Shown: piece after piece, positions 39,101-59,721 of the stretch | Position numbering within the stretch: the stretch's first letter is position 1 | Layout of the letters: every line of letters begins with the position of its first letter | DNA from: Edaphochlamys debaryana | Lineage: Eukaryota; Chlorophyta; Chlorophyceae; Chlamydomonadales | Assembly (NCBI GenBank): GCA_016858145.1 | Contig: JAEHOE010000123.1 | Span: 124,001-188,000, forward strand | Direction: 5' to 3' | DNA length: 64,000 nt | Program-made: the position numbers and the translations under genes | Notes under the pieces: generated by a model | The model's database searches: none | Seen by the model: the letters and a program-made list of their open reading frames with translations, nothing else | What the model was told of the DNA's origin: nothing

Positions 39101-39593
39101 CCTAAGTATGCCCTGGTTCCGCAGGGCAACGGCCCGGCGCTCGGCGGCGCGGTCCTCCGACCCCGAGTTGGGGTCGGAGTCCGAGCCCGGGTCCGAGCTT
39201 GAGTTGTTGTCCGAGTCGCTCATGCTCCTAGCAAAACAACCGATCGGTACTAGTGCCTATGATAGCTACGAAACGGCGGATAGCCGCCCAAAGGAAGGCT
39301 ACCGCCCTAAGGATACTCTAGCAGTACGGCGTACCGTGTCTCGTCCAAGAACCTGCCTTCTCCTGCAGAGAAGTCTACACGTCTGCCCTGTCCAAGAACC
39401 TGCCTTCTCCTGCAGAGAAGTCTACACGTCTGCCCTGTGCACGCTCTCGCCCGGCGCCCCCGCCGACTCACGGGTCAAGGTTGTCGAGGTCCACGAGGGC
39501 ACCATAGGCACTGCCGGCCAGCAGCACCAGCACGGCGGCCAACGGAAGGGCGCTCATCACGGCGGGGCGGTGCGCAGAGTTGGGCATCGACAT
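30176..39593 (-). CDS. Proline-rich extracellular (cell-wall) glycoprotein with CAGC-type C-terminal domain
   Basis: Eight exons in perfect phase: 39593-39472, 33637-33515, 33400-33197, 33112-31356, 31202-31085, 30921-30763, 30564-30429, 30343-30176, giving 928 aa. Exon 1 is a signal peptide (core SALPLAAVLVLLAGSAYG). Exons 2-4 give a Cys-rich N-terminal region with about 16 cysteines. Exon 4 adds a rod of some 550 residues of SPPPP/SPPP repeats, the hallmark of volvocine hydroxyproline-rich wall proteins. The last exons form a globular domain with NWGGFF, a VFGCAGC motif and FSPLNNFAPGQFP. The same domain ends the gene at 59722-62235. Intron 1 contains a complete PAT-like retrotransposon. 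The protein is probably a structural wall component. A later ATG at 39557 is an alternative start. Confidence 0.8.
32287..32594 (-). other. Frame-flipped segment inside the SPPPP rod
   Basis: Within the open exon, these roughly 100 codons read AQPAAAQPSSKPPSAQP-type sequence while the neighbouring frame would read SPPPP. The switches coincide with G-run length differences (a 7-G run at 32588-32594, one G fewer near 32292, others near 32445 and 32503). The net change is zero, so the exon stays open. Confidence 0.6.
33694..33949 (-). repeat. Split direct repeat, terminal copy b2 (256 bp)
   Basis: It matches 34110-34365 over its whole length except one T/C difference (33740 versus 34156). It begins CTTCTTGTCCTCGACACTC and marks the left edge of the element on the plus strand. 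Confidence 0.9.
33963..34110 (-). repeat. Split direct repeat, internal copy a2 (148 bp)
   Basis: It is identical by eye to 39233-39380, from AAAACAACCGATCGG to GAGAAGTCTACAC. It abuts the b1 copy at 34110. Confidence 0.9.
34110..34365 (-). repeat. Split direct repeat, internal copy b1 (256 bp)
   Basis: It lies just downstream of the recombinase ORF stop and matches 33694-33949 with one substitution. Confidence 0.9.
34402..35787 (-). CDS. Tyrosine recombinase of the PAT-like element
   Basis: The frame runs from inside the polymerase 3' end; the true start is unknown. The N-terminal core-binding region (about residues 100-200) includes SKAAGTWQAYSPFFRMWTDF. The catalytic domain has the first Arg in FSGLLRFDDL, then HSLRRGG (near 34560-34585), GRWRS, and the nucleophile Tyr in FAYVRES (near 34461-34475). 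This is the R-HxxR-W-Y set of the lambda-integrase family. It would integrate the circular cDNA intermediate without making target duplications. All key residues are present. Confidence 0.85.
   Translation of the reverse strand: MAGPSCTRRCVGRALPSSFPFGPEPHGGHGSRGARHGLSLLFGIAACSLELRTCSWTEQGTGTCQAGTPWPSSSISAPSTRAACRYRPSDPRAGDGLRELIRTALAPRMAANPALAPYLDVMIESSALSKAAGTWQAYSPFFRMWTDFCGETGCPVIGADGAAVAGFLTARRLAAAKRKIGPQHVERASAAVSALHELAGVPSPCAHPLCGTVREVARRTLIANSRALAVATPAQITQLVEHHLGPSRVPLLTRMVVTGAVLAFSGLLRFDDLSRVLVHSDLLRIYPDRAEVFLFKGKTDQHCVGTFVTIGRIGGPCCPVQLLETLLAAGGYQRDPDTERLPGGGEQDTQDVGPLLRAVTPRGRLAEVAVPLPNTIASMSYDTFAKKLAELCRAAGLPDKLHPHSLRRGGATTAVENGADRAEVQKLGRWRSSTVFEFAYVRESGQRRRAVTARMGLGRLL
35504..37888 (-). 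CDS. Reverse transcriptase - RNase H - DNA methyltransferase-like polyprotein of the PAT-like element
   Basis: The start is taken at the ATG at 37888; the frame stays open upstream. A Pro/Ala/Gln-rich leader precedes the RT domain with KRLILDARHLN, FTIDFKAGYHHVDVH, QLPFGLAPACWCFTKV and the catalytic YIDD box (36892-36881). RNase H follows (YSDAAGPN, GELELKAIM, LHTDSQVADAVL, SNQFADALSKRA). The C-terminal part has FVIDLFASDTN and an NPPF motif (about 35806-35795), the N6-adenine methyltransferase-like domain of DIRS and PAT elements. It copies the element RNA into DNA. Its 3' end overlaps the recombinase frame by about 280 nt. No frameshift was seen, so it may be functional. Confidence 0.85.
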   Translation of the reverse strand: MSYLMPDRSYRQDRPRQLAPVAGSSSGQEPQRWLPSSSGTASYLAPLPRQPTRAVRPVARSATRPAVQQSKAQGAKARAPPPSAPAGNGGDGSQNQQAPAPRTAAAETAPAGEDWNDETPGEFEQAHEAGAPPKRWMRNRLRQSYSQWARIARNALVLTWILSGFPLRWVDAPPQPVWLANHGSALAHKEFTTAAVRELVETGAAMPWDTQPHCVLPLGVAVRADTGKKRLILDARHLNEHVVTPSFKYQTLAERSHVMQPNDHAFTIDFKAGYHHVDVHKDYWKYLGFRWEGRWYVFTQLPFGLAPACWCFTKVTRELINHWRSTSHRCTGYIDDSAHFHQDPQALAAIEQRVHADCASLGFLISEGKCHPISQIFPYLGATVNTVDGTLTVPEAKRAALMRRLADLWETRASCKLHSVASVVGHLLSMSYSFGSLAVMMTRELAQWLSAQQRRGLRLHERAALSPGAQVEIEFWRGSFEHFDGRKPIWRPPFVHTLRLYSDAAGPNAYSFGGWGGWLADGNRRVALAAGTWRFDTRGTSSGELELKAIMRVLESINAGGRLSGQRVLLHTDSQVADAVLRKGGSMAPGVQAAAFSVFWYCVRHHIDLLSTWIPRESNQFADALSKRADACDLKLHPSVFEYLWCRWGAFVIDLFASDTNHQLKPYYTFYHTPGTHGVNAFAHVWPSGATAWCNPPFAVIGRALMHAAVCRSRLALIVPFWPGAAWWPWLTGGTAWFEPFVWDCCVLPRVEDLFLDGAGNGHLPGWNTMALLLDFGTLNPRRVPVPSLGPTSR
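38125..38300. repeat. Short tandem repeats (about 20 bp) between gag and polymerase ORFs
   Basis: About eight imperfect copies of CGGCGCTCA(T/A)AGCAGCCA(C/A) occur in the roughly 450-bp gap between the gag-like stop and the polymerase ORF. Function unknown. Confidence 0.7.
38423..39223 (-). CDS. Gag-like ORF1 of the PAT-like element
   Basis: 266 aa. The acidic Ser/Asp-rich start (SDSDNNSSSDPGSDSD) is followed by a helical middle section. The C-terminus is basic and low-complexity, with polyQ and repeated GMGG/GRG units that could bind RNA. It begins 10 bp inside the a1 repeat and precedes the polymerase ORF, the position of gag in DIRS/PAT elements. It has no zinc knuckle. Gag identity rests on position and composition. 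Confidence 0.7.
   Translation of the reverse strand: MSDSDNNSSSDPGSDSDPNSGSEDRAAERRAVALRNQGILRSNLTIASDEAKQRYPDLRIESDNSVPHEIRAIATFFKTRARANYVLVEGSKSVCGDDDALKTEVRPLHDKGDEQVRHFDTVFAGFELGGECTAQQLRVVTEYTDSVSSLARNPTSKVRSGEVRLFEVMDKKRKLALDLVKEKTGVSPLAEYVQEAPPPPPAPADNRRPRGSRGGASRPYQQQQQQQPGMGGSMGGGLGGGMGGGMGGGRGSGAAGGRGRGRGWAH
39233..39380 (-). repeat. Split direct repeat, terminal copy a1 (148 bp)
   Basis: It lies just upstream of the gag-like ATG (39223) and matches 33963-34110. Immediately outside, 47 bp (39344-39390) are duplicated at 39391-39437, so part of a1 and 10 bp of flank are repeated in tandem. Confidence 0.9.
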
Positions 39594-40855
39594 GGCATCG
39601 CGTTGATTGCGGGATTGCGCGGTCGCAGGCAAGAGCGAGGGACAGCGAAGGACGGCTGTTGCGCTTTGGTCTCGCAAGGGCTGTATGAATCCGATTATGT
39701 TGCCTGGCCGAGGGCTTCTTTATCGCCACGGCGTTCCGGCGGCACCACATGCACTTGCCACCGTACGGCGCCAGCGGCGACCCGCAGAGACCGCTTCGGC
39801 GCCAGCGACAATGTGTAGTGCAAGACGCGCAGTTCCAGTCTGAGCTCGCGACCGCGTGCCGGGTGCGCCAAAGTGGCGGTGGCAAAACAAGGCTGGAACT
39901 CGGAAATCAACCACCCACGGCAGGCGACTCGACCAAGGAAGCGCGATTTGGCCGTGGCACGTCTATGTCCAAACTCGCAACCGGCCTGTATGGTATGTAT
40001 GCTTCACCCTTTATGTCCGAGGCAAGTGCCTGAGCGGCCTGGTGACGCCTAGTCGCTGGTGTGGTTGCCGGTGGAAGGTCGCCGTGCAAGAGAGCACTTG
40101 CCGCCTGATGGAGAAGCGCGAGACGCTAACTTGTAATCAGACCCTTGGGTGCCATAATTCGCCTTTACTTGCCACGTGGGGTGGGGGCACCGCTTCCGTA
40201 CTGCCTCGAACAGTTACTGCAGAGACAATGATTGAGGCCCAGCTAGCCCAGCCCCCCGCCCTTCCCGCTCGGTAAGTTCCCTCGCCGCCTTCCAACTGGC
40301 CTGTTAGGCGAGGAGGACCGTAGCTCAGGGTCCATAACTCATCACGCCCTCCGTCCGTCTGGCAGGGTCTGGGAACGAACGAACCTTCTCCTTTGTCTGT
40401 GTCGTCTTTCTTCACTCGCTCTCAGCCCAACCAACTTGGTTGAACACTACCCCCCACTTGTCACTTGACCTTGCAGGTCCACGAACACAGACCCTCACTC
40501 GACTGCAGATTGAGCTAGCCCTAAACATGACGAGGGGGGTCAACTAAGATTAAGAAAAGGAGAAAGGGGAAGGAATGGAGCAAAGAAGGAAGAAACGGAG
40601 GTAGTAGTGCATGAATGCGGTCAGGACTCAAGCAAGGTGGTCTGGCTTGGCTTGGCGTAGGGACACGGCAGTAGGGGTGAGGGCTCCCGCCTTGATGAGG
40701 AGCAGGCCATGCATGCAAGCGATGAACCCAAGCCCCGCCCGTACCCATGAGCCCAAGCGCTCTTGCGGCGCACTGCATGCTCGCCCAGGAGGAGCCGAGG
40801 GGACACGGGAAGCCGGGGAAGGGGTGTCGCGAGCGCGTGCCGGCGGGGCACAGGC

Positions 40856-41033
40856 GGAGGTTTAATTGCAAGGTGATGGGGACCCAAAGTTCTCGGTTGG
40901 TCGTCGGTCGGGGGGGGCGGGTCCGGGAACTTTGGGAGGCTGTGTGGCGGAATTTTGTCACCGCGGCGTAGAGCAGCGCCCAGCATCATCCCACACGCCC
41001 TAAGCATGCAGCAAGGCACGACCTTATGCTAGC
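40856..41033 (+). repeat. Dispersed repeat R3, copy 2
   Basis: Same order and orientation of shared blocks as 28856-29033, with a few substitutions. It lies in the gap between the glycoprotein promoter and the 3' end of PRP16. Confidence 0.75.
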
Positions 41034-41303
41034 ATGCTCTACATGCTCCGTGTAAAGGCGTGGCAAAATGCGCAGCATACTCAGCACCCGTTCCTGGGGA
41101 ACCGGGCCCCACTGTTCTGCTAAACAACGGGACGGCTGTGCGCTTGGCCACCCCGCGCTCTGCTAGAAGCACGCATCCACCCCCTACTGCGAGTCAAACG
41201 GATGCCGAGCTTGGCACCCTCAACAGCCACGCAACCTGCGCGCCTGCACTCCTTGCCACTGCTCAAAGCCACCCCCCCTCTCATCAGCCGCACCACTCCA
41301 TAA

Positions 41304-41456
41304 CAACCCCCGAGCCCAGGTGCCCAGCAGCCCATGGCCGCAACCCCCGAGCCCAGGTGCCCAGCAGCCCATGGCCGCAACCCCCGAGCCCAGGTGCCCA
41401 GCAGCCCATGGCCGCAACCCCCGAGCCCAGGTGCCCAGCAGCCCATGGCCGCAACC
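41304..41456. repeat. 37-bp tandem repeat, about four copies
   Basis: Four head-to-tail copies of a unit with CAACCCCCGAGCCCAGGTGC and CCAGCAGCCCATGGCCG. They lie about 400 bp past the PRP16 stop codon on that gene's 3' side. No coding role was seen. Confidence 0.85.
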
Positions 41457-41840
41457 CTGTAACGCGTCATTCCTAAAGCCGTACCGCCTCACCCGCGCAA
41501 ACTCCGTCCACGCGGCCTGCTCCCTCGGCCTCGAGCTCCAACTCCCACACAGCGCCAGTGACCACCTCCCCTCCGCCAGCCCCCGCCCCGGCCCCGCTGC
41601 GTCCTCGGGCCCTCGCCCACACCCGCAACCTCACGACCCCGCACAACACCCTCTGTCCTCCTCTGCCAGCAGCCGATGGCCTCACGCCACTCATGCCCAG
41701 CCCCACTCACGCAAGCTCTGCTAGCGCCACCCCCCACCGCCTTCCAAGCAGCTGCAGCCCAGTGCACGCCGTCAGCCCCCTGCCCCCCGCCCTGCTGCCT
41801 CCTCAGGCCCTCGCCCTCGCCCGCTCGCCCTGCCGGCCCC

Positions 41841-54598
<12,758 letters not shown>

Positions 54599-55140
54599 GG
54601 CAGATGGCACGGGGAAACCCGCTCTGCCGGTCACGCAGTAGCCTCCGGCTGCTCAAGTCCAGCTCACGACGGCCTAAGAGTATAAGAGAAACTATGCCTC
54701 CGCGCTGGCTGGCTGTTCCCGCGCCGCTGGACAATGCGCAGGTCTGAGCTGTCGCCGTGACGGCCTCCCGGGACGGTAGTCAGGCTCCTATATGCCCTAG
54801 AGGTAGATCCTGTCACGTAGAAGGCCCTTGGGTGCACTGCGGCGACCTCTGACAACACAGTCTAAATGCCCTTGTGCACAGGCTCGCTAAGGACAGGCTT
54901 TTGTGCAGACGAGAGCGCAAGGTTCCACGCCGATACGCTACTACTGCCAGCAAACTTGTCAAGCTGCCGCATGAGGGTCTCTGTCCCGATTGGCGCGCTG
55001 CACCGCTGCTGCGTCGCCGCAATTCGTCATTGATCATGGCTTAGTGTTCCGACTACTAGCACCTGTCCGGCCTACTCTGCTGAAGAACTCTTGGCTGTGC
55101 ACCTGCATCTCGCCCGGCGCCGCTCTCTTTCCTAGGGAAC
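54599..55140. promoter_or_regulatory. Divergent intergenic region between PRP16 and mitochondrial uS10
   Basis: Two housekeeping genes start 542 bp apart in opposite directions, so both promoters and 5' UTRs must lie here. I see no clear TATA box. Short frames on both strands are not convincing genes. Confidence 0.5.
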
Positions 55141-57419
55141 ATGCAGCAATCGGCGCTACGAGCGCTGCGGGCCCTGCCCTTACAGACGGGCCGCGCACTA
55201 CCTTCAGCGATCCAAGAGGCGCTGGCGTCGCTGGGGATGCCGACATCAGCGCCATCAGACACGGACTCCGCAGCCCCGGGGATGCCCTCGACATCAGGGC
55301 GTAGCCTCCATGCTGCGTCTATATGGCAGGACTGCGTACCACGGCGCGCCTTCTCCAGCTCGGCGTCGGCACGCGTGGCGCAGCCGCTCCCCGCACCCTC
55401 CCCTTCCACGCCGGCCCCGGCCCCCTCCGGGGCCTTCTCCGTGGAGATTGCCGTCCAGGGCTTTGAGAAACGCTATGTCGATATGGCCTGCAACACGCTC
55501 TCAGACATCATCCTACTAGCCTTCGCCCCAAAGGCCTACTCGGCACTGCCGACTGGCGCGCCATCCCCGGCCGATGCGCCGCTCGCGCTGGCGTTCGGGC
55601 CCACGCGCCGCGACATCAAGCTGCCCTGGAAGCGGACACGCTTCACGCTGATTCGCGGCCCGCACATAGACAAGACGGGAATGGAGCAGTTTGAGCGGCG
55701 CGAGTACAAGTCCGTCCTGTCGGCTGCCACCAACTCGGAGGCCGAGCTCCAGCGCCTGCTGGACGCGCTCAAGGTGTATCAGTTCACGGGCGTGCAGCTC
55801 AAAGTCGACGTCACCAGCGCACAGCAGGTCAGGGAAGGGCAGTAGAGGCATGTGAGGGCGGGGCGGGGGGGCGGCAGGTCAGGGCCTGAGGGGTGCGGGG
55901 CGGCGGCAGGTGGCAAGCGGAATCGAATGGTGCGGGGCAGGCAGGCGAGCTCTTGCACGGCATGGCATCCTCTCGGCTGGGGGCAAACGCCCTCGGTCAT
56001 CTCCTTGACCTCCACCCCGCACCCCCTCAGCAACAAACACCTCAGACCTTCCCTTCCCTGTACCCCCTGCCCAGGTGGAGCTGCCGGCCGAGGTGTCCGC
56101 GGCCCTGGGCCACGGCTCCCCCTCCCCCTCCTCCTCCGGCGCTGGCTCGGCGGCCCCCGCCCCCTCCGCCGCCCGCCTGGGCGACCGGGTGGTGGCGCTG
56201 CCGGCGGCGCGGCGGCCCGAGGAGGCCTTCGAGGCGGAGCTGGCGGGCGTGCTGGGCGTGCTGCGGCCCTTGGTGCGTGGGGTCTTGGGGGTCGGCTGCA
56301 TGAGGTGGCATGCTGGGCGTGCTGCGGCCCTGCGTGGCAAACATGAAGGGGCCAAGCTTGGCTTGCTGCGGGCAGACGGGTGGCAGCCCAGCGCGCCCCA
56401 TGGCTGTGTCGCGCGGGCCCCCGCTTGGGTGCTTGGGTACGACTGCTCATCTTCCCGCGCAGGTGTGGTCCGGGCTGGCGGCCAAGCGGCGGGAGCTGGA
56501 GGCGCTTCCGGACTTCCAGGCCTGGCGGCAGCAGCAGGCGCGCGACGGCCTGGCAGCGCCGCCGGGCGCGGGACTGCCGCCGGGCGTGATGCCGCCGCCA
56601 CCGGTGCCCGCGGCGACGGCGGGCACGGATGACGGCGGCGAGCACCCGTCGGCAGCGCTTGGCACGGACGCGTACGGCAGGCTGTTGCGGCAGCGGCTGC
56701 AGCAGCAGCTGGCACTGCAGCAGCAGGGCGGGGTGGGGGCGGGGGCGGCGGGGGCGGGGGCGGCCGGCGCGGCGGCGCACGGGCTGGATCCGGCGGTTGC
56801 GGCCAAGCTGTTGGCCCGGATCGATGCGGAGCTGATCCATGCGCATGAGTCAGCCCTGGCGGGGCAGCCGGAGCCGGCGGCGGCCGCGACTGGAACCATG
56901 GCGGCGGCGGCGGCGGCCGACGGCGGCCTGGCGGCGGCGCTGCGGGCCTCGTGGAGCGGCCCGCCGCAGCTGGACCCGGCCTCCATGAGCCCCGCCGAGT
57001 ACGCCTACGCTGTACTCAAGTACGTGCAGTACGTCGACGTGCTGTACGAGACGGCGGTTGGTACGGCAGCAGGCACGGCGGGCGCCGTACGGCAGGCGGC
57101 GGACACGGAGCTGCAGCTGGCCGCTCCCTCGCTGGCGCTGCGGCTGCTGCAGATGTGGTGGGCGGCCACGGCGGCGGAGTTCAAGGCCCACCTGGGCCTG
57201 CCCTCGGAGGAGGTGGAGCGGGTGCTGAGGGACGAGTTCCGCAAGCGCCAGGAGAAGCTGGCGGAAGCTGCGGAGGAGAAGCGGGGGCGCTTTGGCGGGG
57301 GCGCGCGGGAGCACGGGGACGAGGACGCGGTCGAGGGTGAGGGCGAGGGCAGCGGGGAGGGGCGCGGCCGCGCGCAGGGCGGCTGGGGCCAGCGGGGCAA
57401 CACGCGCGGGCAGCGGTGA
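55141..57419 (+). CDS. Mitochondrial small-subunit ribosomal protein uS10 with long C-terminal extension
   Basis: Three exons, 55141-55827, 56075-56272 and 56463-57419, all phase 0, give 613 aa. The first 100 residues are Ala/Arg/Ser-rich with few acids (ending near RRAFSSSASARVAQ), a typical mitochondrial targeting region. The uS10 core follows at about residues 100-230: FSVEIAVQGFEKRYVDMAC, KLPWKRTRFTLIRGPHIDKTGMEQFERREYKSVL and LDALKVYQFTGVQLKVDV, with the PHxDKxxxEQFExR signature. Bacterial S10 is about 100 aa, so exons 2-3 add almost 390 residues of Ala/Gly-rich and helical sequence ending in a Glu/Gly/Arg-rich tail. The core would assemble into the head of the mitoribosome small subunit. 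The extension matches no domain I know. Confidence 0.8.
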
Positions 57420-57775
57420 GGTCGGGGCTGAGGGGGGGTCGCGTGCAGGGGCTGGGGGCATGGGGCGGAGACCGAGGGCAGGGTTGGATGCACACGCTTC
57501 TGGTATGGTGTTCGTAGCCTTGGGGTCCGCTCGCCCGTCTCCCAAGGCCTCCCAGTGAGCGAGGCGTTGCAGAACAGGTCACTTTGAGGTTAGATAACCA
57601 CGCGTCTGGACTGGTGAGGAGCCCCATCAGGCACGGTGTTCTAAGTTATGGCTGGCCCGCGCGCAGCAACGTAAGGGGCGTATGCACTCGGGAAGCGGGG
57701 CGCGGGGACGCAGTGGGAGTTGAACCCAACGGCTGGCGCTCTATGCGCGTGCGGCCTTGAGCTAGGGGTGAGCCG

Positions 57776-57780
57776 TGTAA
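57776..57780 (+). terminator. TGTAA poly(A) signal for the uS10m gene
   Basis: This is a plus-strand TGTAA, the volvocine polyadenylation signal, about 360 nt past the stop codon at 57417-57419, a normal 3' UTR length. Confidence 0.5.
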
Positions 57781-59721
57781 ACGCATGGAGGACTGGGGAA
57801 GGCACGGGGAGGCTGGGGAGGAGCTTGAGCAGGCCGCGAGGGCGGCACGGGTGTGGGTCGATCGGTGGTGGGTGAACTAACTCCATGTGAATTCACTCCA
57901 TGCTTAGATGCTCCTTGCTCCTTGCGATGCTTTGACGGGTCACCGCGGCGTGATGAGTCGCTCGTCAAACTGCCGACTGCAGGACTGCAGTCGCCGCAAG
58001 GTCTGCGCACCCATATTTGCCGTGTATATTCAAGTATACACATTGCTGCTTCGGGCTTGGTCGGTCGGCCGAATCGAGTTGACACCCTGCTCCAGACATG
58101 CATGCCATGCGACAACTTGCGGGTTCAGATACGCAGCTGTCCGCGAGGAGATCGAGCACAGAGCCTGTGCTCAACCTGCTGCGGAATCCTGGCGCTCCGT
58201 CTATTTCGTTGGAGGTCCGATGGGCGCGAACTGGAGGGAGCGCAACCCGGTTGCTCTTGCCCTCCTCAGTTCCCCGGCGTCCCCGGCGACCCCTCCAGTT
58301 CCTTCCCCCTCCCACGTGCTCTCGGTGAGCGCCTCATGGTGATATGAAAGAAGCGAGCATAGTGAACCTGACAATGTCCCTTGGCAAGCCGACCGGCGTG
58401 GGCCGCGTGCTCCGAGCTTCCCCGCCCATGGGCTTGCCCAATGGATGCCCCGACACTGCACGCACCCACCTGCCGGCCGGATGTCTCACGACATCGACAC
58501 GCACGGGAGCTGCAGAGCATGCGGAGAAACACCTCAAGCCTAGGTCTGCCGCCTGGACTCTCCTGAGCTGCCCGCGCGTCCTGACACTACAGTGACTACA
58601 CGCACTGTCTACACGCTGAAGTCTCCCCTCCACGGACCCCGTCCAAGTCCCCCCTCTCCCGTGCCTCTCCCTTGCCTCCCTGCCTTGCCATCTTGCCCGA
58701 GCTGCACACTATCTTGGAGTAGTTGTCTCCGAGTGCCCCGGGAACTCCTGCAGTCCTTTGTATGCGGCCCCCAGACCCCGATCGAAACGCCCTACGCCAC
58801 ACCACAACCAAGCGCTTCGCTTCGTTGATGTTCTTCTAACCCCAGACCCCGACCAGCCGCAAGCCTTGGGACCGGCGGGTGGACCAGATGCCAGTCCAGT
58901 TCGTCGTCGATGACAGGTAGAATTTGGGTATTATTTGACTGGACCAAGAGCCTGCAGCCCTTCACCCAATCGACCCGATGGAGGGGGGGGCCCTGCTCCA
59001 CCCCCGAGGCTCATCAGCCCTTCGGAACCCAGGCAAGTGCTCCTTCCCGCCACTCCTTTTGCTTGACACCCCTGTCAGCAGCGGGCTCAAGCCCTACAGG
59101 TGCGCCTCTACAAACCAGACAGGCCTCCTTCGTTCGTCAAGCCGTGCCCTCCTCAACCCGTGTTCGCCCCCTTTGACCCTACAGGGTCTTCCTTGTGATA
59201 CCCTTCACCCCGTACGGCCCTGCCAGCCCTCTGATCCCATGCCATGGCCTCTGAGCCTCATGAGCCGCTGCCCGAGCTAGTACAGGGGACGAGCTCGCTC
59301 TGCACGCTCGGACGTGTGGGCCCCCCAACTACCGCCGGGACGACGACATGCGCTCGTCGGAATGTGGTCCGCGTGCACGCGTTGAGTACCAAGGGCCCCA
59401 ACAACAGCCTGAAAGCCCTGACGAATCTCTATGCAGTGCTATGATGTCGGACTTGAATGCGCATTGCTAAAACCCGGCGGTGCGGAGAAGCCGATTGTTC
59501 ACATGGACAGGTCGAGGGCTGCCTACGCCCAGATCGCAAGCCATGTTGATGCAAATAGTTGTCATATAAGTGCAGCAACCAGTGGGGCGAGTTGGAGGCT
59601 ATCGATTGGCCGAGCGACTCGCAGATCGCGAGCCCTCCAGGTTCCGGGAAGACTTAAGTGGCCCGCGCACACGCCATACGCCATATTATCTTGTGTGGTA
59701 CATAACATTCCGTGTGTAAGA
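57781..59721. other. Intergenic stretch, no gene recognised
   Basis: Frames are short and overlapping, with no domains or credible splice chains. The last part presumably contains the promoter of the gene at 59722. A CATATAAG element near 59562 is a possible TATA box. Confidence 0.4.

Larger units (their letters stand above)
33694..39380 (-). mobile_element. Complete PAT-like (DIRS-order) tyrosine-recombinase retrotransposon with split direct repeats
   Basis: Read on the minus strand the element is a1 (39380-39233), ORFs, b1 (34365-34110), a2 (34110-33963), b2 (33949-33694). This is the A1-ORFs-B1-A2-B2 split direct repeat arrangement described for PAT elements such as Volvox kangaroo. The two a copies appear identical over 148 bp and the two b copies differ at one base over 256 bp, implying a recent insertion. 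Internal ORFs are gag-like, RT/RNaseH/methyltransferase, and tyrosine recombinase. There is no integrase and no long terminal repeat. It lies in intron 1 of the glycoprotein gene in the same orientation as that gene. Confidence 0.85.
39594..41840. other. Intergenic stretch upstream of the glycoprotein gene and downstream of PRP16
   Basis: No gene is recognised. It presumably includes the glycoprotein promoter and 5' UTR (just above 39593) and the PRP16 3' UTR. It also contains repeat R3 and a 37-bp tandem repeat, listed separately. Confidence 0.45.

Noticed and set aside
57700..57775. tRNA-like sequence on the minus strand (CTAGCTCAAG and GGGTTCAACTCCC boxes)
   Set aside because: The D-arm loop would be too long and no anticodon stem or acceptor stem could be drawn. 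It might be a tRNA-derived SINE remnant, but I could not support that.
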